In this document: one piece after another, positions 1 to 6,653 of the stretch | Position numbering within the stretch: the first letter of the stretch is position 1 | How the letters are laid out: every line of letters begins with the position of its first letter | DNA from: CAYWEP01 sp964608945 | GTDB taxonomy: Bacteria > Patescibacteriota > Microgenomatia > Levybacterales > UBA12049 | Length of the DNA stretch: 17,800 nucleotides | Reading direction: 5' to 3' | Assembly: GCA_964608945.1 (NCBI GenBank) | Contig: CAZSQB010000016.1 | Coordinates: 1-17,800 of the forward strand | The notes under the pieces: model-generated | The model's input: the letters and a program-made list of their open reading frames with translations, nothing else | Database searches by the model: none | Told to the model about the DNA's origin: nothing | Translations under genes and position numbers: made by a program

Positions 1-74
1 AAATCGCCAGAGCAAACAAGCTCGCAAATCCAGACCTTATCTTCTCAGGCAACAAGCTTTCACTACCTCGGTAA
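1..74 (+). CDS. C-terminal fragment of a LysM-domain protein (partial, 5' end outside window)
   Basis: The frame starting at base 3 is open from the window edge to a TAA at 72-74. Its last 23 residues read IARANKLANPDLIFSGNKL followed by SLPR. This fits the second half of a LysM repeat: an alternating helix with Asn, then NP-x-LI-x-x-G-x-x-L-x-(L/I)P. LysM modules bind N-acetylglucosamine-containing glycans such as peptidoglycan, and they often close secreted hydrolases or envelope proteins at the C terminus, as here. Nothing upstream is visible, so the catalytic or other domains are unknown. The other two forward frames give no recognisable protein. The assignment rests on a short motif, but the match to the LysM pattern is good and the stop follows directly after it, as is usual for a terminal LysM. 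Confidence 0.6.
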   Translation, partial: IARANKLANPDLIFSGNKLSLPR

Positions 75-81
75 ATAAGAC

Positions 82-110
82 TTCACTATTCATTCACTCT
101 TTGCTATCAT
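82..110 (+). promoter_or_regulatory. Putative promoter of the tRNA-Gly gene
   Basis: TTCACT at 82-87 (one base from TTGACT) and TATCAT at 105-110 are separated by 17 bp. Transcription would start around 117, a few bases before the mature tRNA 5' end at 121, so the precursor would have almost no leader. Assigned by consensus only. Confidence 0.45.
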
Positions 111-120
111 TACATCGCGT

Positions 121-195
121 GCGGGAGTAGTTCAGCAGCAGAATGCTTCCTTCCCAAGGAAGAGGTCGCGGGTGCGAATCCCGTCTCCCGCTCCA
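121..195 (+). tRNA. tRNA-Gly, anticodon CCC, CCA encoded
   Basis: A complete cloverleaf can be folded. The acceptor stem GCGGGAG (121-127) pairs with CTCCCGC (185-191), followed by T73 and an encoded CCA. The D stem is GTTC/GAAT. The anticodon stem CTTCC/GGAAG carries the loop TTCCCAA, anticodon CCC, which reads GGG glycine codons. The T stem is GCGGG/CCCGT. Two normally invariant features differ: the D loop is AGCAGCA instead of the usual AGTGGTA type, giving A at position 18, and the T loop is TGCGAAT instead of TTCGAAT, giving G at position 55. The G18-U55 tertiary pair at the elbow is therefore absent in both partners. All stems are intact, which argues against a decayed gene. Confidence 0.95.
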
Positions 196-246
196 ATCAA
201 CATTTGTCTACAGAAATGTACAGGGAATTACAAGAACAACGAGTTT

Positions 247-1185
247 ATGCAATCTGAAAACCAGTCTTTAAGAAAGCTCCAGTCAATTATGAATTTTTTA
301 GAATCAAGTGGCAGATTTCTTTTTCAAAATTATAATCTGAAGCTCTTTGTGCAATTTCTTCAAGAAGATCCAGATATATCTATCGTTCTTAATAATTTAC
401 TATCTCGATACCAAAAATATGATGACAGATTTAAACAATCAAACCGCCCTGACCAATCTGAACTAAACAAAATGCGTAGCGAGATAACTTCTTTTGATGA
501 AAACGTTGCTTTTTCTTTTTCTTATTTAAAAAGTATAGTTAATATTTATTTCTCAAATATCCATTTGGCTATAAATGATTTCATAAGTCCTACTAACGCT
601 GACGAACTTCGACAACAAAGATTTATAGATGAATGCATCAAGCCTATTCAGATCTATATAGAGTTACAAATAAAATCTGCTTTGCATGCTATTAACATTT
701 TGAAAAGATACAAGGTTTATTGTGAATGGTATGGAAGGAAAGACTTGCTTCTTGTCAAAAAGGACGAACCTGACATAACTAAAAAACATTTGGCTAGATT
801 TTTATTTGATTCAGGTTATACTTACCCTTTAGTTGAAGTGGTAGTACCATCCGGCAGGATTGATAACTTAGTCGGTGATAAATATTCGGTCATAGTAGAG
901 GCTAAAATTCATCGCAATGGCAATCCACAAACTACATTTGAAAAGGTTTTTAATCAGGCTTACAAAAGAACACAGGACTTGAATTTACCTGAAGCGTTTT
1001 GCATTATCTTTAATAGAGAACGAGCAGACATTGTGGTTAACGGATCTGACGGAAATGTCGATATTTGTTTTTATAAAACAAAAAATAATTCTAGAATATA
1101 CTTTTTAGTAATCAATCTCTACGAATCCGAAGATTCCGAAAAAAGTTTGCCCCAAAAGAAAGTTGATCTAGAAGGCTTAAATTAA
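247..1185 (+). CDS. Orphan protein with a PD-(D/E)XK nuclease-like C-terminal domain
   Basis: No close family is recognised. From the ATG at 247 the product is 312 residues. Residues 1-180 are mostly predicted helix and rich in Asn, Lys, Ile and Phe. Residues 181-295 look like a restriction-endonuclease fold: GRIDNLV supplies an Asp (D206), VIVEAKI supplies the E-x-K pair (E218, K220), and a helix follows with Q237 (NQAYKR), then further strands. There is no signal peptide or membrane segment. The frame stays open upstream to a GTG at 172, but that codon lies inside the tRNA, so the ATG is preferred; no Shine-Dalgarno sequence precedes it. The gene is visibly more AT-rich than its neighbours and sits just behind a tRNA, both suggestive of acquisition. 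A defence or restriction role is possible but is inference; catalytic activity is not shown. Confidence 0.7.
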   Translation: MQSENQSLRKLQSIMNFLESSGRFLFQNYNLKLFVQFLQEDPDISIVLNNLLSRYQKYDDRFKQSNRPDQSELNKMRSEITSFDENVAFSFSYLKSIVNIYFSNIHLAINDFISPTNADELRQQRFIDECIKPIQIYIELQIKSALHAINILKRYKVYCEWYGRKDLLLVKKDEPDITKKHLARFLFDSGYTYPLVEVVVPSGRIDNLVGDKYSVIVEAKIHRNGNPQTTFEKVFNQAYKRTQDLNLPEAFCIIFNRERADIVVNGSDGNVDICFYKTKNNSRIYFLVINLYESEDSEKSLPQKKVDLEGLN

Positions 1186-1210
1186 AAAAATCTTAGAAAA
1201 AGGGCGATCT

Positions 1211-1273
1211 CTGTGGCTAAGATGGATCACAAACTAGTATTGTGCCATCAGTTCCCCAACAGTAAAGCTACAG
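1211..1273. other. Nested inverted repeats, candidate structured RNA or palindromic element
   Basis: CTGTGGCT (1211-1218) pairs with AGCTACAG (1266-1273), 8 bp including one G-U. Inside it, GATGG (1221-1225) pairs with CCATC (1245-1249), and after a 2-nt bulge CACAA (1228-1232) pairs with TTGTG (1240-1244) around a 7-nt loop. No T-run follows, so it is not a normal intrinsic terminator. It lies upstream of the predicted pyrG transcription start and so is not the pyrG leader. It could be a 3' UTR structure of the upstream gene, an independent RNA, or a REP-like DNA element. Confidence 0.4.
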
Positions 1274-1316
1274 TCCTGAACTTGTCGAAGGATACTTTCA
1301 CTCCGCAAGAGGCGGA
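1272..1316. repeat. Short palindromic elements in the spacer before pyrG
   Basis: Bases 1272-1296 form an imperfect palindrome (AGT-CCT ... AGGAT-ACT) with core CTTGTCGAAG, which resembles short interspersed palindromes seen in many uncultured bacteria. Next to it, TCCGC (1302-1306) and GCGGA (1312-1316) form a 5-bp hairpin with an AAGAG loop. Neither is followed by a T-run. Only one copy of each is visible here, so repeat status cannot be proven from this window. Confidence 0.35.
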
Positions 1317-1387
1317 TAGGCGCCGGGATCATTCGGTATAGTCATTTTACCATAAATCTTTACAATGTGTTTTTTTTGCGTTTTGTG

Positions 1388-1416
1388 TTGACTTATTTGG
1401 TATTATTTGATATTAT
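1388..1416 (+). promoter_or_regulatory. pyrG promoter, leaderless-type
   Basis: TTGACT (1388-1393), a 17-bp spacer and TATTAT (1411-1416) form a near-consensus sigma-70 promoter. Only 5 nt separate the -10 box from the GTG at 1422, so transcription should begin at or next to the start codon. Confidence 0.7.
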
Positions 1417-1421
1417 TAATC

Positions 1422-3098
1422 GTGCCCGTTAGTAAGAATACAAGAACAAAATATATTTTCGTTTCAGGTGGAGTAATCTCGGGAATCGGGAAGGGAAATG
1501 TCGCCGCTTCAATAGGAGCTCTTCTAAAATCTGCAGGATACACCGTCGCCTCAATAAAATTCGAAAACTACCTAAATATTGACGCAGGAACTATTAATCC
1601 AATAGAACACGGTGATCCTTTTTTGTGCGAGGATGGGACTGAGGCTGACATGGATATCGGAAGCTACGAGAAATTCTTAAGCGAAGACATGGGGAAAGAT
1701 AACTTTGTCACCATGGGACAAATCTACAAGGCAGTTATTGACCGCGAGCGCAGATTTGAGTACAACGGAGAAGATGTCGAAGCTATACCCCACATCACTG
1801 ATGAAATTATAGCTCGGATCAAGCACGCCGCAAAAAAGCGGAATGCTGATATTATCATTATCGAGCTTGGAGGTACGGCTGGTGAATACCAGAATATATT
1901 CTATTATGAAGCATCACGTATCATGACGTTGAAGTATCCAGGAGACGTCGTGCATGTCCACGTGACCTATGTGCCTACACCAACTCATCTTGGCGAGCCA
2001 AAAACCAAACCAGCTCAGATGTCTGTGCGAACGCTTAATTCACTTGGAATCCAGCCTGATTTTATTATTGCTCGGTCTGAAAAGTATCTTGATCAAAGGC
2101 GACGCGATCGGTTTGCTCTTTTTTGCAATATGCTGCCTTCGGATATTATCTCAAACCCTGATCTTGAGACAGTGTATGAGATACCAAGGGTTCTTCACGA
2201 ACAGCAGTTGGAAAAGAAAATACTGAAAAAGTTAGGGTTACCAGCGAAGGATGCGAAGCTTGATGCTTGGGAAAAGCTGGTTGAGAAGGTGAAAGCAAAA
2301 AAACAAAAAACGATTGAGATTGCAATTGTTGGAAAATATTTTGGCACAGGCGATTATCAGCTTCGTGACTCATACGCTGCATTATTTGATGCGATCGACC
2401 ATGCAAGCTGGCAAGTTGGCGTAACAGTGAAGACACGCTGGATCACCGCTGAGGAGGTTGAGAAAAAAGGAATAGAGAGCGTTATCGGAAAGCCAGATGG
2501 TATTATCGTGCCAATTGGCTGGGGAGAGCGAGGTTTTGAGGGGAAAGTGGAGGCAGCAGCATACGCACGTGAGAGAAAAATTCCTTATCTTGGGCTTTGT
2601 TATGGTATGCAGATTGCTGTTGTCGCATTTGCACGTGACATACTTGGCTTAAAAGATGCGAATACGACTGAGGTAAATCCAAAAACAAAAAATCCAGTTA
2701 TAAGCCTTATGCCAAAGCAAGAGGAGTTCATGAAAAAGAGAGCCTATGGTGGCACCATGCGGCTGGGCGGTTGGGAAGCGATAGTGAAGAAAGGAACCCT
2801 CGCGTACAGCATTTATGACAAATACAATGGATTTATAGATAAAGCAAAAGGGTTGACAAGCGAGCGACATCGGCACAGATATGAATTTAATGACAAATAT
2901 ACAAAGGATTTGGAAAAGCATAGTTTAGTTATTAGCGCTCGGTCTGTTGCAGAGAATCTGGCTGAGATTATTGAGTTGCCTCAGGATAAACATCCATTTT
3001 ACCTTGGCACTCAAGGGCATCCGGAGTATAAGAGCCGCCCGCTAAAACCTCACCCAATTTTCCTCGCATTCTTAGAAGCGTGTAAGCAGCTTGTATAA
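1422..3098 (+). CDS. pyrG: CTP synthase (glutamine-hydrolysing)
   Basis: This enzyme converts UTP, ATP and glutamine to CTP, the last step of cytidine nucleotide synthesis. From GTG 1422 it is 558 residues, close to the usual 530-550. The synthetase domain (about 1-275) has the P-loop-like VSGGVISGIGKG (14-25), KFENYLNIDAGT (46-57) and DGTEADMDIG (71-80). The class I glutaminase domain (about 298-558) has the nucleophile C393 in GLCYGMQ, GTMRLGG, and H533/E535 in QGHPEYKSRP. Several conserved positions vary: GTVGDIES of E. coli, with the Mg-binding Glu140, reads GTAGEYQN here (Gln157), and the oxyanion segment PGGFGERG reads PIGWGERG. A TTG at 1407 would add five residues but lies in the spacer/-10 region of the promoter, so GTG 1422 is preferred. 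The rplS promoter overlaps its 3' end. Confidence 0.96.
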   Translation: MPVSKNTRTKYIFVSGGVISGIGKGNVAASIGALLKSAGYTVASIKFENYLNIDAGTINPIEHGDPFLCEDGTEADMDIGSYEKFLSEDMGKDNFVTMGQIYKAVIDRERRFEYNGEDVEAIPHITDEIIARIKHAAKKRNADIIIIELGGTAGEYQNIFYYEASRIMTLKYPGDVVHVHVTYVPTPTHLGEPKTKPAQMSVRTLNSLGIQPDFIIARSEKYLDQRRRDRFALFCNMLPSDIISNPDLETVYEIPRVLHEQQLEKKILKKLGLPAKDAKLDAWEKLVEKVKAKKQKTIEIAIVGKYFGTGDYQLRDSYAALFDAIDHASWQVGVTVKTRWITAEEVEKKGIESVIGKPDGIIVPIGWGERGFEGKVEAAAYARERKIPYLGLCYGMQIAVVAFARDILGLKDANTTEVNPKTKNPVISLMPKQEEFMKKRAYGGTMRLGGWEAIVKKGTLAYSIYDKYNGFIDKAKGLTSERHRHRYEFNDKYTKDLEKHSLVISARSVAENLAEIIELPQDKHPFYLGTQGHPEYKSRPLKPHPIFLAFLEACKQLV

Positions 3099-3119
3099 CG
3101 CCTGTTTTTACAGTATAAT
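3091..3119 (+). promoter_or_regulatory. rplS promoter overlapping the pyrG stop codon, leaderless-type
   Basis: TTGTAT (3091-3096), a 17-bp spacer and a perfect TATAAT (3114-3119) precede the ATG at 3127 by 7 nt. The -35 box lies in the last codons of pyrG. rplS and yraN can therefore be transcribed independently of pyrG, with essentially no 5' leader. Confidence 0.7.
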
Positions 3120-3126
3120 TTAAGAC

Positions 3127-3411
3127 ATGATTTCAGATATTATATTTACCCCAGGTGATATTGTCAGGGTACACCAAAAAATCAAAGAAGGCGACAAAAT
3201 GAGGATTCAGGTTTTTGAAGGGACTGTGCTCGCTGTAAAAGGCCGCGGAAATGATAAAATATTTACCGTTCAGAAGATGGTGGGTGAAATCGGCGTTGAA
3301 AAAATATGGCCAATCTATTCTCCGAATATTGAAAAAGTTGAAATAAAGGAAAAACCAAAAAGAAAGGTTCGTCGATCCAAGCTTTATAATCTTCGCGTTC
3401 CTAAAAAATAA
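3127..3411 (+). CDS. rplS: Large ribosomal subunit protein bL19
   Basis: bL19 lies at the 30S-50S interface of the ribosome. The 94-residue product has the core in order: FTPGDIVRVHQKIKEG (7-22), RIQVFEGTVLAVKGRG (27-42), the FTVQKMVGEIGVEKIWPIYSPNIEKVEI segment (46-73), and the basic C terminus KRKVRRSKLYNLR (78-90). Typical bL19 is about 115 residues; this copy lacks most of the N-terminal helix, in line with the streamlined ribosomal proteins of CPR bacteria. yraN follows after 11 nt and is probably cotranscribed. No Shine-Dalgarno sequence is present; the promoter geometry suggests a leaderless mRNA. Confidence 0.95.
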   Translation: MISDIIFTPGDIVRVHQKIKEGDKMRIQVFEGTVLAVKGRGNDKIFTVQKMVGEIGVEKIWPIYSPNIEKVEIKEKPKRKVRRSKLYNLRVPKK

Positions 3412-3422
3412 GAGCCACATTC

Positions 3423-3791
3423 ATGAATCTGTCTAAACTCCAAGAAGGCAAAAGAGGAGAAGAACTCGCTGTTACTTTCCTCAAAACACTCGGTTACCTC
3501 ATTCTTGATAGAAATTTCAGATTGCGAAACGGAGAAATTGATATTGTTTGTTTGGATAAAGAAAGAAGAACCCTCGTTTTTGTTGAAGTCAAAACAAGAA
3601 GTTCGGATGAGTTTGGCTCTCCACTGGAGGCAATAACTTGGTGGAAATTAAAAGCGCTTACCCGTGCAGCGCAGTTTTACAAAATTTCCCATAGAGGTTT
3701 GCCTGATCAGATGCGAATCGATGCAGTATCAGTGCAGCTAAGCGGTACGAGCGATCCTACTATTGAGCACGTGAAGAATATCAGCGGCTGA
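3423..3791 (+). CDS. yraN: YraN/UPF0102 family endonuclease-like protein
   Basis: The 122-residue protein matches the whole UPF0102 family length. It has GKRGEELAVTFLKTLGYLILDRNFR (9-33), NGEIDIVC (36-43) and VFVEVKTRSS (52-61), giving the PD-(D/E)XK-type set D40, E55 and K57, followed by the helix with KLKALTRAAQFY. The fold is related to Holliday-junction resolvases, but the physiological substrate is not established. It sits 11 nt after rplS; yraN is commonly near rplS (often with rnhB between) in other bacteria, which supports both calls. No ribosome-binding site is visible. It ends one base from the convergent uvrB stop. Confidence 0.92.
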   Translation: MNLSKLQEGKRGEELAVTFLKTLGYLILDRNFRLRNGEIDIVCLDKERRTLVFVEVKTRSSDEFGSPLEAITWWKLKALTRAAQFYKISHRGLPDQMRIDAVSVQLSGTSDPTIEHVKNISG

Positions 3792-3800
3792 TCTATTTTA
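3780..3800 (+). terminator. Weak candidate terminator at the yraN/uvrB convergence
   Basis: ATCAG (3780-3784) and CTGAT (3788-3792) form a 5-bp stem with a CGG loop over the yraN stop codon, followed by CTATTTT. The stem is short and the T-tract broken, so this is tentative. Confidence 0.25.
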
Positions 3801-5790
3801 ATAATTTGATTTGATCGCGGAAGCGGACTGCTGACTCAAAGTCGAGGCGTTCTGCTGCGGATTTCATTTCTTTGCGCAATCTTTTTATGAGGTTTTCTTT
3901 TTCATCAGGGAGGAGAATATCTTTTGTATTCAGATAGGCGAGTAAGTCCATTTGTTCCTGCTCATTTTCTTTTTCTGCTTGCTCGATAAGTTTGGCTCGG
4001 ACTGCTTTCTCAATGCTTGTTGGCGTAATGTTGTGAGATTTGTTGTAGTCAGTCTGGATTTTTCGACGACGTTCTACCTCATTTATTGCTCCTTGCATGG
4101 ACTTGGTGACTGTATCTGCGTACATGATAACTTCTGAGTCTACGTGGCGGGCTGCACGCCCCATGGTTTGGATGAGTGACGTTTTACTTCGCAAAAATCC
4201 CTCTTTGTCTGCGTCAAGAATGACGACAAGTGATACTTCTGGCAGGTCTAGGCCCTCTCTGAGGAGATTGATGCCAACGATGACGTCATATTCGCCGAGT
4301 CGGAGCTTATCCAATACGTCTTGTCTATCGAGTGTTACGATGTCTGAGTGAAGGTAGGAGACTTTCATTTGTCGTTCTTGAAGATACTGTGATAGCTCTT
4401 CAGCCATTCTCTTGGTGAGCGTTGTCACAAGGACGCGTTCCTTTTTTTCAACTCTTTTTTGTATTTCAACAATCAGGTTTTCTATTTGGCCTTTGGTTGG
4501 TTTGATTGTGATTTTGGGGTCGACCAGGCCTGTTGGTCGAATAAGCTGCTCTGCGATACCAGTGTCTGACTCTGTTTTGGCGAGTGAGACTTCGTATTCG
4601 TCTGGTGTTGCTGAGACGTAGACAGTCTGGTTGATTTTTCGCATGAATTCTTCGAAGCGAAGCGGTCTGTTGTCGAGCGCTGACGGAAGTCTAAAGCCAT
4701 AATCGATCAGAGTCTCTTTGCGCGAACGATCGCCACGATACATGCCGCGGATTTGTGGAATTGTGATGTGTGACTCGTCTATGACGAGTAACCAACCTTT
4801 ACTCATGTGATTGAAGTAGTCGATGAGTGAATATGGTGGGTCACCTGGTTGCCGTCCATCAAAATAGATCGAGTAGTTTTCAATACCATTGACATAGCCT
4901 ACTTCTCGTATCATCTCAAGGTCAAAAGTGGTTCTTTGGGTCAGGCGCTGTGCTTCAAGGAGCTTGCCGTCTTTTTTGAGTTGCTCTGTGCGTACTTCTA
5001 GGTCTTTTCTGATTTTGGCAAACGCATCGTCGTATGAGGACGGGTCTGTCATGTAATGCTTGGCCGGATAGATAACTGTTTTTTTAATGTGTTGTAGGAT
5101 GTCGCCTGTCAGGGCATTGAATTCGTAAAGTAATGTGATTTTATCGTTGTTAATTTCAACTCGTATTGCAGTGTCGGTGTAGGCTGGTATGATGTCTATC
5201 GCATTTCCGCGGACTCTGTAGGTGCTTCGGCGGAACTCATAGTCATTGCGTTCATACTGCAGATCTGAAAGTCTTACTAAAATATCTTTCTGATCAATTT
5301 TTTGTTCAAGGGAAAGCTCGAGGATGAATTTGCCGTATTCTACTGGAGAGCCGATGTTGTAGATGCTAGATACTGACGCAACAACGATGACGTCATTTCG
5401 GGTCAGGAGGTTGGTTGTAGCAGAAAGGCGCAGCTTGTCGATCTCCTCGTTGATTTCTGCTTCTTTTTCGATGTACGTGTCTGTTTGTGGAACGTAGGCT
5501 TCTGGTTGATAGTAATCATAGTAAGAAACAAAGTAGCTGACAGCATTTTGTGGGAAGAAGTCGCGGAATTCTTGGTAAAGCTGGGCTGCGAGTGTTTTGT
5601 TGTGAGAGATAACAAGGGTAGGTCTTTGAACATTCTTAATGACATTGGCCATGGTGAATGTTTTTCCACTACCTGTCACCCCAAGTAAAACAGAGTTACG
5701 AATATTCTTTTCAAGATTTTTCGTAAGTTGCTCTATTGCTTGGGGTTGATCGCCTGTAGGCTTGAATGTCGATTCGAGCTTGAATTTCAT
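3793..5790 (-). CDS. uvrB: Excinuclease ABC subunit UvrB
   Basis: UvrB is the damage-verifying helicase-like subunit of nucleotide excision repair; it is loaded by UvrA and recruits UvrC. The 665-residue protein is full length. Visible motifs are Walker A GVTGSGKT (37-44), the damage-binding beta-hairpin rich in Tyr (SYYDYYQPEAYVPQTDTY, 89-106), the DESH box (338-341), VSATP (392-396), the helicase motif GINLLREGLDLPEV (506-519), motif VI QTMGRAARH (541-549) and a C-terminal UVR domain (about 631-665) that contacts UvrC. It diverges from lexA, which suggests SOS control. A TAAAAT box stands 6 nt before the ATG. Its stop is one base from that of yraN. Confidence 0.98.
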   Translation of the reverse strand: MKFKLESTFKPTGDQPQAIEQLTKNLEKNIRNSVLLGVTGSGKTFTMANVIKNVQRPTLVISHNKTLAAQLYQEFRDFFPQNAVSYFVSYYDYYQPEAYVPQTDTYIEKEAEINEEIDKLRLSATTNLLTRNDVIVVASVSSIYNIGSPVEYGKFILELSLEQKIDQKDILVRLSDLQYERNDYEFRRSTYRVRGNAIDIIPAYTDTAIRVEINNDKITLLYEFNALTGDILQHIKKTVIYPAKHYMTDPSSYDDAFAKIRKDLEVRTEQLKKDGKLLEAQRLTQRTTFDLEMIREVGYVNGIENYSIYFDGRQPGDPPYSLIDYFNHMSKGWLLVIDESHITIPQIRGMYRGDRSRKETLIDYGFRLPSALDNRPLRFEEFMRKINQTVYVSATPDEYEVSLAKTESDTGIAEQLIRPTGLVDPKITIKPTKGQIENLIVEIQKRVEKKERVLVTTLTKRMAEELSQYLQERQMKVSYLHSDIVTLDRQDVLDKLRLGEYDVIVGINLLREGLDLPEVSLVVILDADKEGFLRSKTSLIQTMGRAARHVDSEVIMYADTVTKSMQGAINEVERRRKIQTDYNKSHNITPTSIEKAVRAKLIEQAEKENEQEQMDLLAYLNTKDILLPDEKENLIKRLRKEMKSAAERLDFESAVRFRDQIKLLK

Positions 5791-5796
5791 GTGAGT

Positions 5797-5802
5797 ATTT
5801 TA
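5797..5802 (-). promoter_or_regulatory. uvrB -10 box, leaderless-type
   Basis: Read on the minus strand, TAAAAT is followed by 6 nt and then the uvrB ATG (5790). No good -35 match lies 16-18 bp upstream, so activity may depend on other elements or on derepression. Confidence 0.5.
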
Positions 5803-5878
5803 CCATAGTTTCAGCCTCAGCATGTGGTCTAAGCTCTTTTGAAGTAAACATTGATAGTGTTTGTACCAGAATGTCTTA

Positions 5879-5908
5879 TTGACAAAAATACACGAAAAGT
5901 CGTATATT
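5879..5908 (+). promoter_or_regulatory. Upstream lexA promoter with overlapping inverted-repeat operator candidate
   Basis: TTGACA (5879-5884) and TATATT (5903-5908) are 18 bp apart. Lying across the spacer and -10 box is an inverted repeat, ATACACGA-AAAG-TCGTATAT (5888-5907), with 7 of 8 positions paired and a perfect ACGA/TCGT core. A repressor bound here would block RNA polymerase, which is how LexA autoregulates in other bacteria. It is not the Bacillus box (GAAC-N4-GTTC) nor the E. coli box (CTG-N10-CAG). A 9-bp direct repeat, TGTACCAGA, occurs at 5862-5870 and 5932-5940 on either side. Confidence 0.5.
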
Positions 5909-5960
5909 TTTTCTGCACTTCGACTTCGCCCTGTACCAGACGGGACGGGGCTTCGCTCAG

Positions 5961-5966
5961 TATAAA
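5961..5966 (+). promoter_or_regulatory. Possible second lexA -10 box
   Basis: TATAAA lies 9 nt before the lexA ATG, close to the leaderless spacing seen at other genes in the window. No convincing -35 box is present, so it is a weaker candidate than the promoter at 5879-5908. Confidence 0.35.
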
Positions 5967-5975
5967 TAAACTATT

Positions 5976-6605
5976 ATGGCTGGTGTACTTTACAGAAAAG
6001 AAAGAGAATTACTGGAATTCCTCGCACAATTCCAAAAACAATACGGCTATTCGCCAACACTCGTTGAGATGGCGAGAGCTACGGGGCATCGGAGTGTCTC
6101 GACAATTCATGCAATCATCAGAAGCCTCGTTGATAAAGGGTATGTTCAGAAGGTGGATGGTAATTCGCGCGTTCTGAAAATTATAGATCAGGAGATTGCT
6201 GATACATTACTTGGCACGGCCCGCTCAATTGAGTTGCCTTTGATGGGATTTATTGCCGCGGGAAAGCCGCTTGAACCACATACTGACCCGAATGCGACAT
6301 TTCAATTATCTGCATCCATGATTTCAGGAACCAAAACTGCGTATGTTTTGCAGGTGAAGGGAGATTCTATGATTGAAGATGGTATTCTTGACGGCGACTT
6401 TGTCGTCGTCGAAAGAGTACAGGATGCAGCTAATGGTGAGATCGTTGTTGCATTGGTTGATGACAACCTCGCTACTCTCAAACGCTTTTACCGCGAAGAA
6501 GGGAGAATAGTACTAAAACCCGCCAATGCAAAGATGGATCCTATTTACCCCAACTCCCTCCGCATCCAAGGTCGAGTAGTCGGCTTGGTCAGAAAATTTC
6601 AATAG
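5976..6605 (+). CDS. lexA: LexA repressor, SOS regulator with autocleavage domain
   Basis: LexA represses DNA-damage genes and cleaves itself when stimulated by RecA-ssDNA filaments. The 209-residue product has the normal length. The N-terminal winged helix (about 1-68) includes GYSPTLVEMARATGHRSVSTIHAIIRSLVDKGYV. The C-terminal S24 peptidase domain (about 86-207) has the Ala95-Gly96 cleavage site in GFIAAGKP, the nucleophile S131 in GDSMIEDGI and the general base K169 in NLATLKRF, so self-cleavage should work. It diverges from uvrB, the classic SOS pairing. The recognition helix HRSVSTIHAIIRS differs from well-studied LexA proteins, so its operator may differ as well. Confidence 0.95.
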   Translation: MAGVLYRKERELLEFLAQFQKQYGYSPTLVEMARATGHRSVSTIHAIIRSLVDKGYVQKVDGNSRVLKIIDQEIADTLLGTARSIELPLMGFIAAGKPLEPHTDPNATFQLSASMISGTKTAYVLQVKGDSMIEDGILDGDFVVVERVQDAANGEIVVALVDDNLATLKRFYREEGRIVLKPANAKMDPIYPNSLRIQGRVVGLVRKFQ

Positions 6606-6620
6606 CCCCAGAATACTATA

Positions 6621-6649
6621 TTGACAAAAATGAAAACTTATAGTTAAAT
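6621..6649 (+). promoter_or_regulatory. Promoter of the surface-protein gene
   Basis: TTGACA (6621-6626), a 17-bp spacer and TTAAAT (6644-6649) precede the ATG at 6672. The 13-mer TATTGACAAAAAT (6619-6631) is identical to that around the upstream lexA -35 box (5877-5889). Confidence 0.5.
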
Positions 6650-6653
6650 AGCG

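Noticed and set aside
172..246. GTG start at 172 for the nuclease-like gene, adding 25 residues
   Set aside because: The codon lies inside the T arm of the tRNA, and the added residues are simply translated tRNA sequence.
1407..1421. TTG start at 1407 for pyrG
   Set aside because: It lies in the spacer of a strong promoter and runs through the -10 box, so it would precede the likely transcript start; GTG 1422 fits better.
121..1421. Integrative element with attachment-site duplication of the tRNA 3' end
   Set aside because: No second copy of the tRNA 3' sequence was found downstream, and there is no integrase or transposase gene in the window.
3133..3420. 95-codon minus-strand frame covering rplS
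   Set aside because: It is a shadow of a clear bL19 gene; no motif and no promoter support it.
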